A stretch of DNA of 42,818 nt from a virus. Shown piece after piece: positions 1 to 5,354 of the stretch. The notes under the pieces are model-generated. The model ran no database searches. It saw only the letters and a list, made by a program, of their open reading frames with translations, and was not told where the DNA came from. The DNA lies in the IMG/VR virus record IMGVR_UViG_3300046000_007924, positions 1-42,818 of that record. The stretch is one strand, 5' to 3'. Positions within the stretch are counted from its first letter, which is position 1, and every line of letters begins with the position of its first letter. Both the position numbers and the translations under genes were made by a program.

Positions 1-1
1 T

Positions 2-340
2 CTTAAAAAAGTTTTGGCTGAATGTTTTGAAATTGCAGAACCAACTAGAATGAAACATCCAGATGGTACGCCTTATACAAATGAAGAAATGTATGAAGCA
101 AATGCTGCTAATGAATTTACAGTGATGATTGGAAAAGAAATTCATGCTGAAATTTTAGCAAATGGTCGTCCTTCTCCTGCAAAATTGCGTAATGCAATGT
201 CAAACCCACATACATGGAATGCATTGCAACAAATTGGATTAATTCCAGAAAATGCTCAAGTTTTGATTGGAAGTGTTGACCCACTTAAAATCGAATTCAC
301 GGTGCCTCCTGTGGCACAACAACAATTGGAGAACAACTAA
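2..340 (+). CDS. Hypothetical protein, 5' end cut by window edge
   Basis: The frame is open from the first complete codon at position 2 to the TAA at 338-340. There is no ATG before the conserved-looking sequence, so the true start most likely lies upstream of the window; a TTG at 14 is a possible but unconvincing start. The visible 112 residues are soluble and mixed alpha/beta in appearance, with a Gln/Asn-rich C terminus (VAQQQLENN). No family was recognised. The stop overlaps the ATG of the next gene (TAATG), so the two are probably translationally coupled members of one operon. Confidence 0.7.
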   Translation, partial: LKKVLAECFEIAEPTRMKHPDGTPYTNEEMYEANAANEFTVMIGKEIHAEILANGRPSPAKLRNAMSNPHTWNALQQIGLIPENAQVLIGSVDPLKIEFTVPPVAQQQLENN

Positions 341-747
341 TGTTTTATCTTTGCACAGTAGAGTCTAGTAATTTGTCAACAGTTTTTGGTGGGCCTACAA
401 CACCTATGGGAGATAATATTCCACCAAAATATACAGACTTGCAAGTTGTTATGATTGGCCAAAAACCTGATGCTTCAGGTTACCTTTTAATGGCTGATAC
501 TGTGGTTGAAGAATTTGTAAAACAAGATTCTGTTCCTGAAGGTTATGACTTCATCTTTAGACAATCATGGGGTCTAACAATCAATGAGTCCATCATTCAT
601 AGAGTTATTGAAACACTCAGAGCAGAATCATATCCTCCAATGGCTGATTATTTGGATGCCATCGTCAAGGGTGATGATACACAAAAACAAAAATACCTAG
701 ACGCTTGCCAAGCCGTAAAGGTAAAATATCCAAAGTTTTCTTTCTAA
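340..747 (+). CDS. Hypothetical phage protein, 135 aa
   Basis: The ATG overlaps the stop codon of the upstream gene by one base, typical of a phage operon. The protein is soluble with no signal peptide or membrane segment. The C-terminal third (about residues 90-135) contains YPPMADYLDAIVKGD and ends in YPKFSF. That style of Tyr-Pro-Pro...Asp-Tyr-Leu-Asp helix is common in small tail-assembly or fibre-associated phage proteins, but this is only a resemblance. No specific family is claimed. It is the last gene before a sigma-70-type promoter, so it probably ends the upstream transcription unit. Confidence 0.65.
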   Translation: MFYLCTVESSNLSTVFGGPTTPMGDNIPPKYTDLQVVMIGQKPDASGYLLMADTVVEEFVKQDSVPEGYDFIFRQSWGLTINESIIHRVIETLRAESYPPMADYLDAIVKGDDTQKQKYLDACQAVKVKYPKFSF

Positions 748-762
748 TATACCAAATTAGAC

Positions 763-791
763 TTGACAAACAAACTTTTTTGTGATATAAT
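763..791 (+). promoter_or_regulatory. Consensus sigma-70-type promoter
   Basis: TTGACA at 763-768 is followed, after exactly 17 bases, by TATAAT at 786-791. Both hexamers match the bacterial housekeeping consensus 6/6. The predicted start is near 798, immediately before the 10-bp closing stem of the structured RNA at 800-891. A perfect promoter recognised by unmodified host RNA polymerase would make the island (RNA, HNH gene, tmRNA, secreted protein) transcribable early, or independently of phage late factors. The perfect spacing and the RNA starting right behind it argue against chance, even in AT-rich DNA. Confidence 0.8.
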
Positions 792-799
792 ATATACTT

Positions 800-895
800 A
801 ACACACTTATGAACTGGGACACGGTTAACCGTGCAATTAGACTAAGTTCCCACTCTGTGGGTACGGGAGTGAGAATCTCCCTAAGTGTGTTTTTT
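800..895 (+). ncRNA. Compact cloverleaf-like structured RNA with U-tract end
   Basis: A perfect 10-bp stem (800-809 with 882-891) encloses three arms. A compound arm is closed by 811-815/845-849 and holds the hairpin 820-824/829-833 with a TTAA loop. A hairpin has stem 850-853/857-860 and a 3-nt loop. A 5-bp stem with 7-nt loop (865-869/877-881) abuts the closing stem directly, as a tRNA T-arm abuts its acceptor stem. A run of T (890-895) follows. It sits about 2 nt after the predicted start of a consensus promoter. It is not a canonical tRNA: no CCA, no normal D or anticodon arm, and a T-loop of TGAGAAT. It could be an independent small RNA, a tRNA-derived element, or a leader/attenuator for the tmRNA transcript. 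Confidence 0.55.
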
Positions 896-926
896 ATTGC
901 TGTATTAATTGTTTTAAACGCCTCAA

Positions 927-949
927 CTCCACTAAATACTTGTGGAGGT
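927..949 (+). promoter_or_regulatory. Hairpin occluding the HNH gene ribosome binding site
   Basis: CTCCAC (927-932) pairs with GTGGAG (942-947), a perfect 6-bp stem with a 9-nt loop. The 3' arm contains most of the strong Shine-Dalgarno GGAGGT (944-949) for the ATG at 955, so longer transcripts should translate the endonuclease poorly. The loop carries TAAATACT, which resembles the end of a T4 late promoter (TATAAATA). A start from it would lie near 944 and would remove the 5' arm. T4 I-TevI is known to use such a hairpin with a late promoter inside it; the same role here is inference. Confidence 0.45.
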
Positions 950-954
950 AACAA

Positions 955-1494
955 ATGAAAAAAACGACACTAGTATGTTGTTCCGGTTGTGGAAAACATT
1001 TTGAAAAAGAAACGAAGTATGTAACAGCAGCCATAAAGAAAAGTCGGCCACATTTTTGTACACCTGCTTGTTTAGGTATGTCAAACTTAAAAAAGGGGAA
1101 AGAAAAAATCAATAAATGGAATTATGGAGAAGAAAATAGAAAAAATTTACAAGCACTCAGTAGAAATAGAGCGGATGAGTATACAGGTTTTCGTAATTTA
1201 TTAGCCAGTTGCCATAAACGCAATAAAGATTGTGATTTAGATTTGCCATATTTGAAGGAATTGTGGGAAAAACAAAATGGTAAATGTATAGTAACAAAGG
1301 TTGACTTGGTTCTAAAAACGAACTATAATAAAAATTTTCAAGCATCACTCGATAGAATTGATAGTAATAAAGGTTATATAAAAGGGAATATACGATACAT
1401 AAGTGTATCTGTAAATTGGTTAAAGAATAATTTGGATGATAATCACCTAAGAGAATTTATCCAAATTTGTAATGGTAGTAAACTGATTTTTTGA
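955..1494 (+). CDS. HNH homing-type endonuclease
   Basis: This 179-aa protein is probably a free-standing HNH nuclease that spreads by cutting DNA. The N terminus carries a likely zinc ribbon: Cys9-x2-Cys12 and Cys35-x3-Cys39. The C-terminal half has the phage HNH signature ASLDRIDSNKGYIKGN followed by IRYISVSVNWLK, with CIVTK just before it. GGAGGT lies 5 nt before the ATG and is tucked into a hairpin. The stop TGA (1492-1494) lies inside the proposed acceptor half of the tmRNA, so the last codons double as RNA gene. That placement suggests the gene invaded the ssrA locus or specialises on it. No group I intron core was found around it. The target site cannot be read from sequence. Confidence 0.85.
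   Translation: MKKTTLVCCSGCGKHFEKETKYVTAAIKKSRPHFCTPACLGMSNLKKGKEKINKWNYGEENRKNLQALSRNRADEYTGFRNLLASCHKRNKDCDLDLPYLKELWEKQNGKCIVTKVDLVLKTNYNKNFQASLDRIDSNKGYIKGNIRYISVSVNWLKNNLDDNHLREFIQICNGSKLIF
1301..1329 (+). promoter_or_regulatory. Near-consensus sigma-70-type promoter inside the HNH gene
   Basis: TTGACT (5/6) at 1301-1306 and TATAAT (6/6) at 1324-1329 are separated by 17 nt. The predicted start near 1336 is about 140 nt upstream of the first tmRNA helix strand that could be assigned. It could give the tmRNA precursor its own promoter, independent of the one at 763. Lying inside coding sequence in AT-rich DNA, it might also be chance. Confidence 0.45.
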
Positions 1495-1768
1495 AACGAT
1501 GGCGACAAGAGGGTTCGACTCCCTCCATCTCCACCATAAGCATATTAGATACATCGGTGTTATTTAACGGCATCGATCACTGAGAACTAATATGCTTATG
1601 ATGGGGATGATACGGCAATCGACCGACATATGAGTAAACTAATTGGCTACCCGACACAGATAGTCGTAAAAAGTAAAAAAACGTAAATGCAAACGACTCC
1701 GCATATCGCCTAGCTGCTTAAGCTAAGCTGAGGTTTCGCCAACTGTCCTTATTATCCAATCAGTTGGC
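1474..1768 (+). ncRNA. ssrA: Circularly permuted (two-piece) tmRNA
   Basis: tmRNA rescues stalled ribosomes and adds a degradation tag. Here the 3' (acceptor) half precedes the 5' (coding) half. Acceptor half: T-arm GAGGG-TTCGACT-CCCTC at 1509-1525, acceptor strand CATCTCC 1526-1532, discriminator A1533, encoded CCA 1534-1536. Coding half: GGGGATG at 1603-1609 pairs with 1526-1532 over 7 bp and includes a G3-U70-type wobble (1605/1530), the alanyl-tRNA synthetase identity element. Next come a reduced D-loop region with AATCGAC and the reading frame GCA AAC GAC TCC GCA TAT CGC CTA GCT GCT TAA (1689-1721), coding ANDSAYRLAA. Probable P2 is 1624-1629 with 1499-1504 (one mismatch), placed as in standard tmRNA between the D region and the T-arm. 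A possible further helix is 1646-1651/1474-1479. The outer ends are uncertain. Confidence 0.9.
1537..1602 (+). other. ssrA: Intervening segment joining the tmRNA acceptor and coding halves
   Basis: A 66-nt segment lies between the encoded CCA and the GGGG that begins the coding half. Its ends, 1537-1547 and 1588-1598, form a perfect 11-bp inverted repeat that continues the acceptor stem outward, giving one long hairpin in the precursor. In known permuted tmRNAs such a loop is cut out by tRNA-type processing enzymes to leave two pieces. Here the processing is inferred. The perfect pairing supports a functional precursor. Confidence 0.8.
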
Positions 1769-1776
1769 ATTTTGTT
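1738..1776 (+). terminator. Hairpin at the 3' end of the tmRNA coding half
   Basis: GCCAACTG (1738-1745) pairs perfectly with CAGTTGGC (1761-1768) around a 15-nt loop. It is followed by ATTTTGTT, a weak U-tract. It may be the 3'-terminal helix of the coding piece, a processing signal, or a leaky terminator. The next gene's Shine-Dalgarno begins about 15 nt further on and no promoter is seen between, so read-through is likely. Confidence 0.4.
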
Positions 1777-1795
1777 CAACAACAGGAGAAAAACT

Positions 1796-2230
1796 TTGAT
1801 TAAGAAACTCGTATTAGTAGCAGCACTTATTAGTGCAGGTATGGCGCAAGCTGTAGAAGTTGGTGTTACCAGTGGTAACAATTTTTCCAAGCAAGAAAAT
1901 GTTTGGGGTGTAACAGTAGGAACTCAAGTAAGAGCTCTTGATGTGACCGGTGGTTTTGCACGTAATGCATCTTCAGACACTCTTAGTGTTTTGGGTGCAA
2001 AAGATGTTGCAAAATTTGGTCCCGCAACTGTTGCAGTAAAAGCTGGTGTAGCTTACGTAGATACTAAAGTTAATCCTGATGGATATGCGCTTATTGTTGG
2101 TGCAGGTGCAAGTATGCCTATTACTAAGAAAGTGTCTGCAACACTAGATTACAGCTATCAAGCTGGTGAAAGCAAAGTTAGTTCACAAGACGGTAATCGT
2201 CTAACTGCTGGACTTAAATACAGCTTCTAA
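1796..2230 (+). CDS. Small exported outer-membrane beta-barrel-like protein
   Basis: The start chosen is TTG at 1796, because a CAGGAG Shine-Dalgarno (1783-1788) lies 7 nt upstream and the protein then begins with a textbook signal peptide: IKK, a hydrophobic stretch, and the AQA signal peptidase I site at residues 17-19. An earlier in-frame TTG at 1772 has no such support. The mature part (about 125 aa) shows alternating polar and hydrophobic residues with Gly-rich turns, and ends in LKYSF. A terminal Phe is typical of outer-membrane barrel proteins. No family was assigned. It shares a transcription unit with the tmRNA and ends at its own terminator. A role in altering the host surface, for example blocking superinfection, is a guess. 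Confidence 0.75.
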   Translation: MIKKLVLVAALISAGMAQAVEVGVTSGNNFSKQENVWGVTVGTQVRALDVTGGFARNASSDTLSVLGAKDVAKFGPATVAVKAGVAYVDTKVNPDGYALIVGAGASMPITKKVSATLDYSYQAGESKVSSQDGNRLTAGLKYSF

Positions 2231-2245
2231 AGTTGTGTAGGTTTT

Positions 2246-2286
2246 GGTAGGTTTACCAGCGTAGCAAAATAACCTACCATTTTTTT
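2246..2286 (+). terminator. Rho-independent terminator
   Basis: GGTAGGTT (2246-2253) pairs perfectly with AACCTACC (2271-2278), an 8-bp stem with a 17-nt loop, followed by A and seven T (2280-2286). It closes the tmRNA/secreted-protein unit, 16 nt after its last stop codon. Confidence 0.75.
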
Positions 2287-2299
2287 CGAAAGGAAACCC

Positions 2300-2851
2300 A
2301 TGCGAAGTAGAGCAATACTTTTCAGCATAGTAGTTTCCGCAATAGTTCTTTGTCTCTCAATGATAAACATTAATTTTAGGATCCCTCTAAAAGCGGATTA
2401 TCAAAATCTAACAGAGGCAACAAAAAGGCAGGTAACATGCCTTGCAGAGAACATTTACTTTGAGGCAGGACATGAACCAGATAAAGGTAAGCAAGCTGTT
2501 GCTTTTGTTACCATTAATCGCGTTCAAGCCGGTTACAGTAAAGACATTTGCGGAGTAGTCCATCAAAAAACAGGAGAGACTTGTCAGTTTTCTTGGTTGT
2601 GTGATAAAAAGATTACCGATAAACGCTTGACAATCAAAGACACTATGTTATATAATGAAGTTCGTGAGTTGGCAATTGACATGATTCTAAATCGTGAGCT
2701 CAAGGAAGATGTTACAGAAGGTGCAACATACTACCATGCCGACTATATTAATCCACATTGGAATTTGGAAAAGGTGAAACAAATTGGAAGACACATATTC
2801 TACCGAAGCGGAAAAGACAAAATTGACAAAAACAGGAGTTACTATGAATAA
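2300..2851 (+). CDS. SleB-type cell wall hydrolase (endolysin) with N-terminal anchor
   Basis: This 183-aa protein belongs to the SleB/Hydrolase_2 family of peptidoglycan hydrolases. Residues 5-26 form a single hydrophobic segment (signal peptide or signal anchor) that would carry the enzyme across the inner membrane without a holin pore. The catalytic domain follows: AENIYFEAGHEP at 49-60, with Glu55 the likely catalytic acid, then AVAFVTINRV (66-75) and CQFSWLCD (95-102). GAAAGGA precedes the ATG. The stop overlaps the start of the next small membrane protein by 8 nt, so the pair probably forms a lysis cassette. Whether the N-terminal segment is cleaved or retained (SAR endolysin) is not decidable here. 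Confidence 0.85.
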   Translation: MRSRAILFSIVVSAIVLCLSMININFRIPLKADYQNLTEATKRQVTCLAENIYFEAGHEPDKGKQAVAFVTINRVQAGYSKDICGVVHQKTGETCQFSWLCDKKITDKRLTIKDTMLYNEVRELAIDMILNRELKEDVTEGATYYHADYINPHWNLEKVKQIGRHIFYRSGKDKIDKNRSYYE

Positions 2852-3059
2852 AGAATTCATTACTATGATTGTATGCTGCACTATTCTGATAGGTTCAATG
2901 GTTGCGGGTGCAACTATCTATCAAATTAATGAACGAAACAATTTTGCAAAGAACATGGAATCAGCCATTATGAAAGGTGTTGATCCATTGTCTGTAAAAT
3001 GTTCTTATGAACAAACTCCTACTGCTACTTGCATCACATATTCTATGGGTAAACGTTAA
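2844..3059 (+). CDS. Small single-pass membrane protein
   Basis: The start is set at ATG 2844, preceded by AGGAG; the longer reading frame upstream only overlaps the hydrolase. The 71-aa product has one transmembrane segment (about residues 5-27) and then a soluble part with GVDPLSVKCSYEQ and two further cysteines. It overlaps the hydrolase gene by 8 nt and its last base is the A of the next ATG, so translation is coupled on both sides. Similar small membrane proteins seem common beside lysis genes in marine T4-like phages, as I recall. A holin or spanin-like lysis role is possible but unproven. Confidence 0.7.
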   Translation: MNKEFITMIVCCTILIGSMVAGATIYQINERNNFAKNMESAIMKGVDPLSVKCSYEQTPTATCITYSMGKR

Positions 3060-3280
3060 TGCCTACTCGTGAAGAAATTTCAGAATTTAGTGCCAGTATT
3101 ATAAAGGCTGCTGATGAAACTCGGCACACATGCATGGACACTATAATTGAATATTGTGAGAAAACTGGTATTGAGGTAGAGATTGCAGCAACGTTGATTT
3201 CCGCACATCTTAAATCTCGTATCCGTGAAGAAGCACAATCTGTTAATCTTATCAAGAGGTCGGCCAAACTCCCATTATGA
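3059..3280 (+). CDS. 33: Late-transcription coactivator (T4 gp33-like)
   Basis: The 73-aa sequence fits the small phage late-transcription coactivator family. It opens with MPTREEISEFS, has a central helix with CEKTGIEVEIAA, and ends in SAKLPL. In T4, gp33 bridges host RNA polymerase (beta flap) and the sliding clamp, so that gp55-programmed polymerase fires TATAAATA late promoters on replicating DNA. T4 gp33 is 112 aa; the shorter form is usual in cyanophage-like relatives. The gene is coupled to both neighbours (TAATG before, ATGA after). Its place directly before the gp59 gene matches the T4 order 33-59-32. The late promoter-like elements listed here are its expected targets. Confidence 0.85.
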   Translation: MPTREEISEFSASIIKAADETRHTCMDTIIEYCEKTGIEVEIAATLISAHLKSRIREEAQSVNLIKRSAKLPL

Positions 3281-3882
3281 ATGAAGGTACAGGCTTTGCG
3301 GCCTTTGCGTTATATAATGCGTTGAAGTTACATTTTACGTCCAGTTCCTATGACTACATTAAGTATCATGGGAAAACAAATGTGAGCAAAGATACTTTTC
3401 TCCGTCGTAAGGACAAATATTCCTTCTATCGGTTATCACGCAAATACTCGTTGGATGAACTCAGGGACTTCTACGTGGCCAATTTCATATACGGAGACTC
3501 AACTTGGGTTGGTGAAATGACTGGACCGAATGGAGAAGAAGTATATAAAAAGTGGCAAAAGATTAACCAGAGCTTGACTTATCGTTTTGAATCTGATATA
3601 GTACGAATCATGGAACAGGTTAATAAACCTGATGACTTGATAAAGGTACCGGCTCAGGGCCATCCGTTTTTATTGATGGCTGCAATGCAGAATGATATTT
3701 GTATTGAAACATTGGTGATACTAAATGATATTATTAAATTCTTTTCTATGTGGGACAAAAAAATAAGTGAAGATATTATATGGCCCTCATGGAAATTGAA
3801 ATGTGAAAAGTACACACCATTCGTTACATACGATAAGGTTAAGTTTAAGAATATACTAAAAGAGGCAATTACAAATGAGTAA
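3277..3882 (+). CDS. 59: DNA helicase loader (T4 gp59-like)
   Basis: The 201-aa product matches the gp59 family that loads the gp41 replicative helicase onto gp32-coated forked DNA. T4 gp59 is 217 aa. Diagnostic features are the N-terminal half with YDYIKYHGKTNVS, the basic stretch FLRRKDKYSFYRLSRKYS, and LRDFYVANFI, which align in order with T4 gp59 (YDVIKYNW, KRRDKYFFQKLSEKY). The C-terminal half carries WPSWKLKCEKY. The ATG overlaps the gp33 stop (ATGA). Its 3' end overlaps the nucleotidase gene by 8 nt. Presence with gp32 and gp33 points to T4-type recombination-coupled replication. Confidence 0.88.
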   Translation: MNEGTGFAAFALYNALKLHFTSSSYDYIKYHGKTNVSKDTFLRRKDKYSFYRLSRKYSLDELRDFYVANFIYGDSTWVGEMTGPNGEEVYKKWQKINQSLTYRFESDIVRIMEQVNKPDDLIKVPAQGHPFLLMAAMQNDICIETLVILNDIIKFFSMWDKKISEDIIWPSWKLKCEKYTPFVTYDKVKFKNILKEAITNE

Positions 3883-4366
3883 ATATACAAAAATATACTT
3901 AGATTTAGACGGCGTGATTGCTGACTTTTCCAAACGTTATAAAGAAATGTTCCATATCACACCTCAAGAGGCTGATAGAAATCGTAATTTTGGTAGTTAC
4001 TTTAACACCTTTATTGAGAATAAGCAATTTGCAAGCCTCGACATGATGACTGATGCAAGGATGCTTTTGGATCACTTGAACACATTAGATGTTCCTGTAG
4101 AGATTCTTTCTTCTACAGCAAGACAAGAATCTCATGTGGATATTTCAGACCAAAAAAGAGTTTGGTTGATTTCCCACGGTATCAACTATACACGCAATTT
4201 TGTGCCAGGTAAAAACCTAAAGTACACCTTTGCGACACCAGAATCCATTATCATTGATGACACACTTTCTGTTATCAGTGACTGGGTTGAAGCAGGTGGT
4301 ACAGCAATTCATCATACGGATGCTGCATCTACTATTGCTTCACTAGACGCTTTATTGCGTGTATAA
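3875..4366 (+). CDS. HAD-family 5'(3')-deoxyribonucleotidase
   Basis: The 163-aa protein has the HAD phosphatase motifs in order: YLDLDGVIADF with nucleophile Asp10 and acid/base Asp12, EILSST (76-81) as motif II, Lys94 as the likely motif III lysine, and IIIDDT (125-130) as the metal-binding motif IV. This is the NT5C-type group that dephosphorylates (deoxy)nucleoside monophosphates. In a phage it would adjust nucleotide pools, for example removing unwanted dNMPs after host DNA breakdown. The gene is inserted between 59 and 32, which are adjacent in T4. Its TAA stop lies inside a perfect TATAAATA element. Substrate preference cannot be told from sequence. Confidence 0.85.
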   Translation: MSKYTKIYLDLDGVIADFSKRYKEMFHITPQEADRNRNFGSYFNTFIENKQFASLDMMTDARMLLDHLNTLDVPVEILSSTARQESHVDISDQKRVWLISHGINYTRNFVPGKNLKYTFATPESIIIDDTLSVISDWVEAGGTAIHHTDAASTIASLDALLRV

Positions 4367-4369
4367 ATA
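4362..4369 (+). promoter_or_regulatory. T4-type late promoter for the gp32 gene
   Basis: TATAAATA matches the T4 late promoter 8/8 and overlaps the stop codon of the upstream gene. A start near 4375 gives a leader of about 67 nt before the gp32 ATG. Repeated CCGTT(T)ATA words occur in the leader (4398-4425). T4 gp32 represses its own mRNA through an upstream pseudoknot; none was identified here. Confidence 0.6.
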
Positions 4370-4441
4370 CTATTATATTATGCATAAAGTGGATAATCCG
4401 TTTATATTTTTTACACTCCGTTATACAAAAAGGAAATAATC

Positions 4442-5329
4442 ATGGCAGATTTCGCAAATCTCAAACGCTCTTCGGGCAATCTCGACAAACTCTCCAAAGC
4501 TATCGAAGCTTTGAATACAACAGAGGGTTCTGACAATAAAGACAATTACTGGAAACCAGAAGTAGATAAGGCTGGTAACGGCATGGCTACTATCCGTTTT
4601 CTTCCAGCACCAGCTGTCGATGGTGATGACGCACTTCCGTGGGTCAAAATTTTCTCTCACGGCTTTCAAGGTCCTGGTGGTTGGCTTATTGACAACTGCT
4701 TGACTACAAAGAATCAACAATGTCCTGTGTGTGAACACAATTCAGGCTTGTGGAACTCAGGTATTGAAGCCAACAAAGAAGTTGTACGTAAACAAAAGCG
4801 TAAACTTAATTATCTCGCAAACATCTATATCGTTTCGGATCCAAAACATCCAGAAAACGAAGGACAAATCAAATTGTTCCGTTTCGGTAAGAAAATCTTT
4901 GACAAGATTACTGAAGCAATGAATCCACAATTTGAAGATGAACAAGCAATCAATCCGTTTGACCTATGGGGTGGTGCTAACTTCAAGTTAAAGATTCGTA
5001 AAGTTGAGGGTTACCAAAACTATGACAAGTCCGAATTTGAATCAGCTTCACCGTTGTCAACTGATGATGCTAAACTTGAAAAGATTTGGAAAGCAGAACA
5101 CTCTTTGAAAGAGTTGACTGGTGACAAGGAATTCAAGACATATGATGAATTGAAAACTCGTCTAGACCGTGTTCTTGGTTTGAATGGTGAAACTATTAAA
5201 CCTAAGACTACTGTTGAACAAATGCGAACAACACCTGAAGCATTCAAACCTAAGGCAGCTGAACCTGAATTAGCAATGGGTGATGATGACGATATGGCCT
5301 ATTTTGCAAAGTTGGCTGAAGAAGATTAA
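4442..5329 (+). CDS. 32: Single-stranded DNA-binding protein (T4 gp32-like)
   Basis: The 295-aa product is close to T4 gp32 (301 aa), which coats ssDNA during replication, recombination and repair. The basic N terminus with LKRSSGN (7-13) corresponds to the Lys-Arg-Ser cooperative-binding (LAST) motif. The OB-fold core includes MATIRFLPAP (48-57). The zinc ligands are His73, Cys86, Cys94 and Cys97, spaced as in T4 (His-x12-Cys, then Cys-x2-Cys). The tail is acidic (GDDDDMAYFAKLAEED), the part that in T4 recruits gp59 and other partners. AAAGGA precedes the ATG. The gene stands alone between a late promoter and a strong terminator, which suits its high expression. Confidence 0.93.
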   Translation: MADFANLKRSSGNLDKLSKAIEALNTTEGSDNKDNYWKPEVDKAGNGMATIRFLPAPAVDGDDALPWVKIFSHGFQGPGGWLIDNCLTTKNQQCPVCEHNSGLWNSGIEANKEVVRKQKRKLNYLANIYIVSDPKHPENEGQIKLFRFGKKIFDKITEAMNPQFEDEQAINPFDLWGGANFKLKIRKVEGYQNYDKSEFESASPLSTDDAKLEKIWKAEHSLKELTGDKEFKTYDELKTRLDRVLGLNGETIKPKTTVEQMRTTPEAFKPKAAEPELAMGDDDDMAYFAKLAEED

Positions 5330-5354
5330 ACTTTCTTTCTCATAAAAGTTTATA

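Noticed and set aside
803-889. A functional class II tRNA gene at the cloverleaf-like RNA
   Set aside because: The acceptor-like stem, T8/G9 and a 5+7 T-arm fit, but there is no D-arm GG, no 5+7+5 anticodon arm, no CCA, and the T-loop lacks TTC.
800-1500. A group I intron carrying the HNH gene and splitting the tmRNA
   Set aside because: AGACTA near 839-844 resembles a P7 strand, but no matching partner, P3 or P8 was found, and the acceptor half is already plausible without splicing.
1509-1536. Prophage-style attachment site in the tmRNA T-arm/acceptor end
   Set aside because: ssrA 3' ends are common att sites, but no integrase or second copy is present and the surrounding genes are lytic T4-like.
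1477-1644. Direct repeat AGTAAACT(G/A)ATT at 1477-1488 and 1633-1644 as a target-site duplication of the HNH insertion
   Set aside because: Only 12 nt with one mismatch in AT-rich DNA, and both copies lie within the tmRNA, not flanking the HNH gene.
1772-1795. Start of the secreted protein at TTG 1772
   Set aside because: It would overlap the hairpin tail, lacks a Shine-Dalgarno, and adds eight charged residues before a normal signal peptide.
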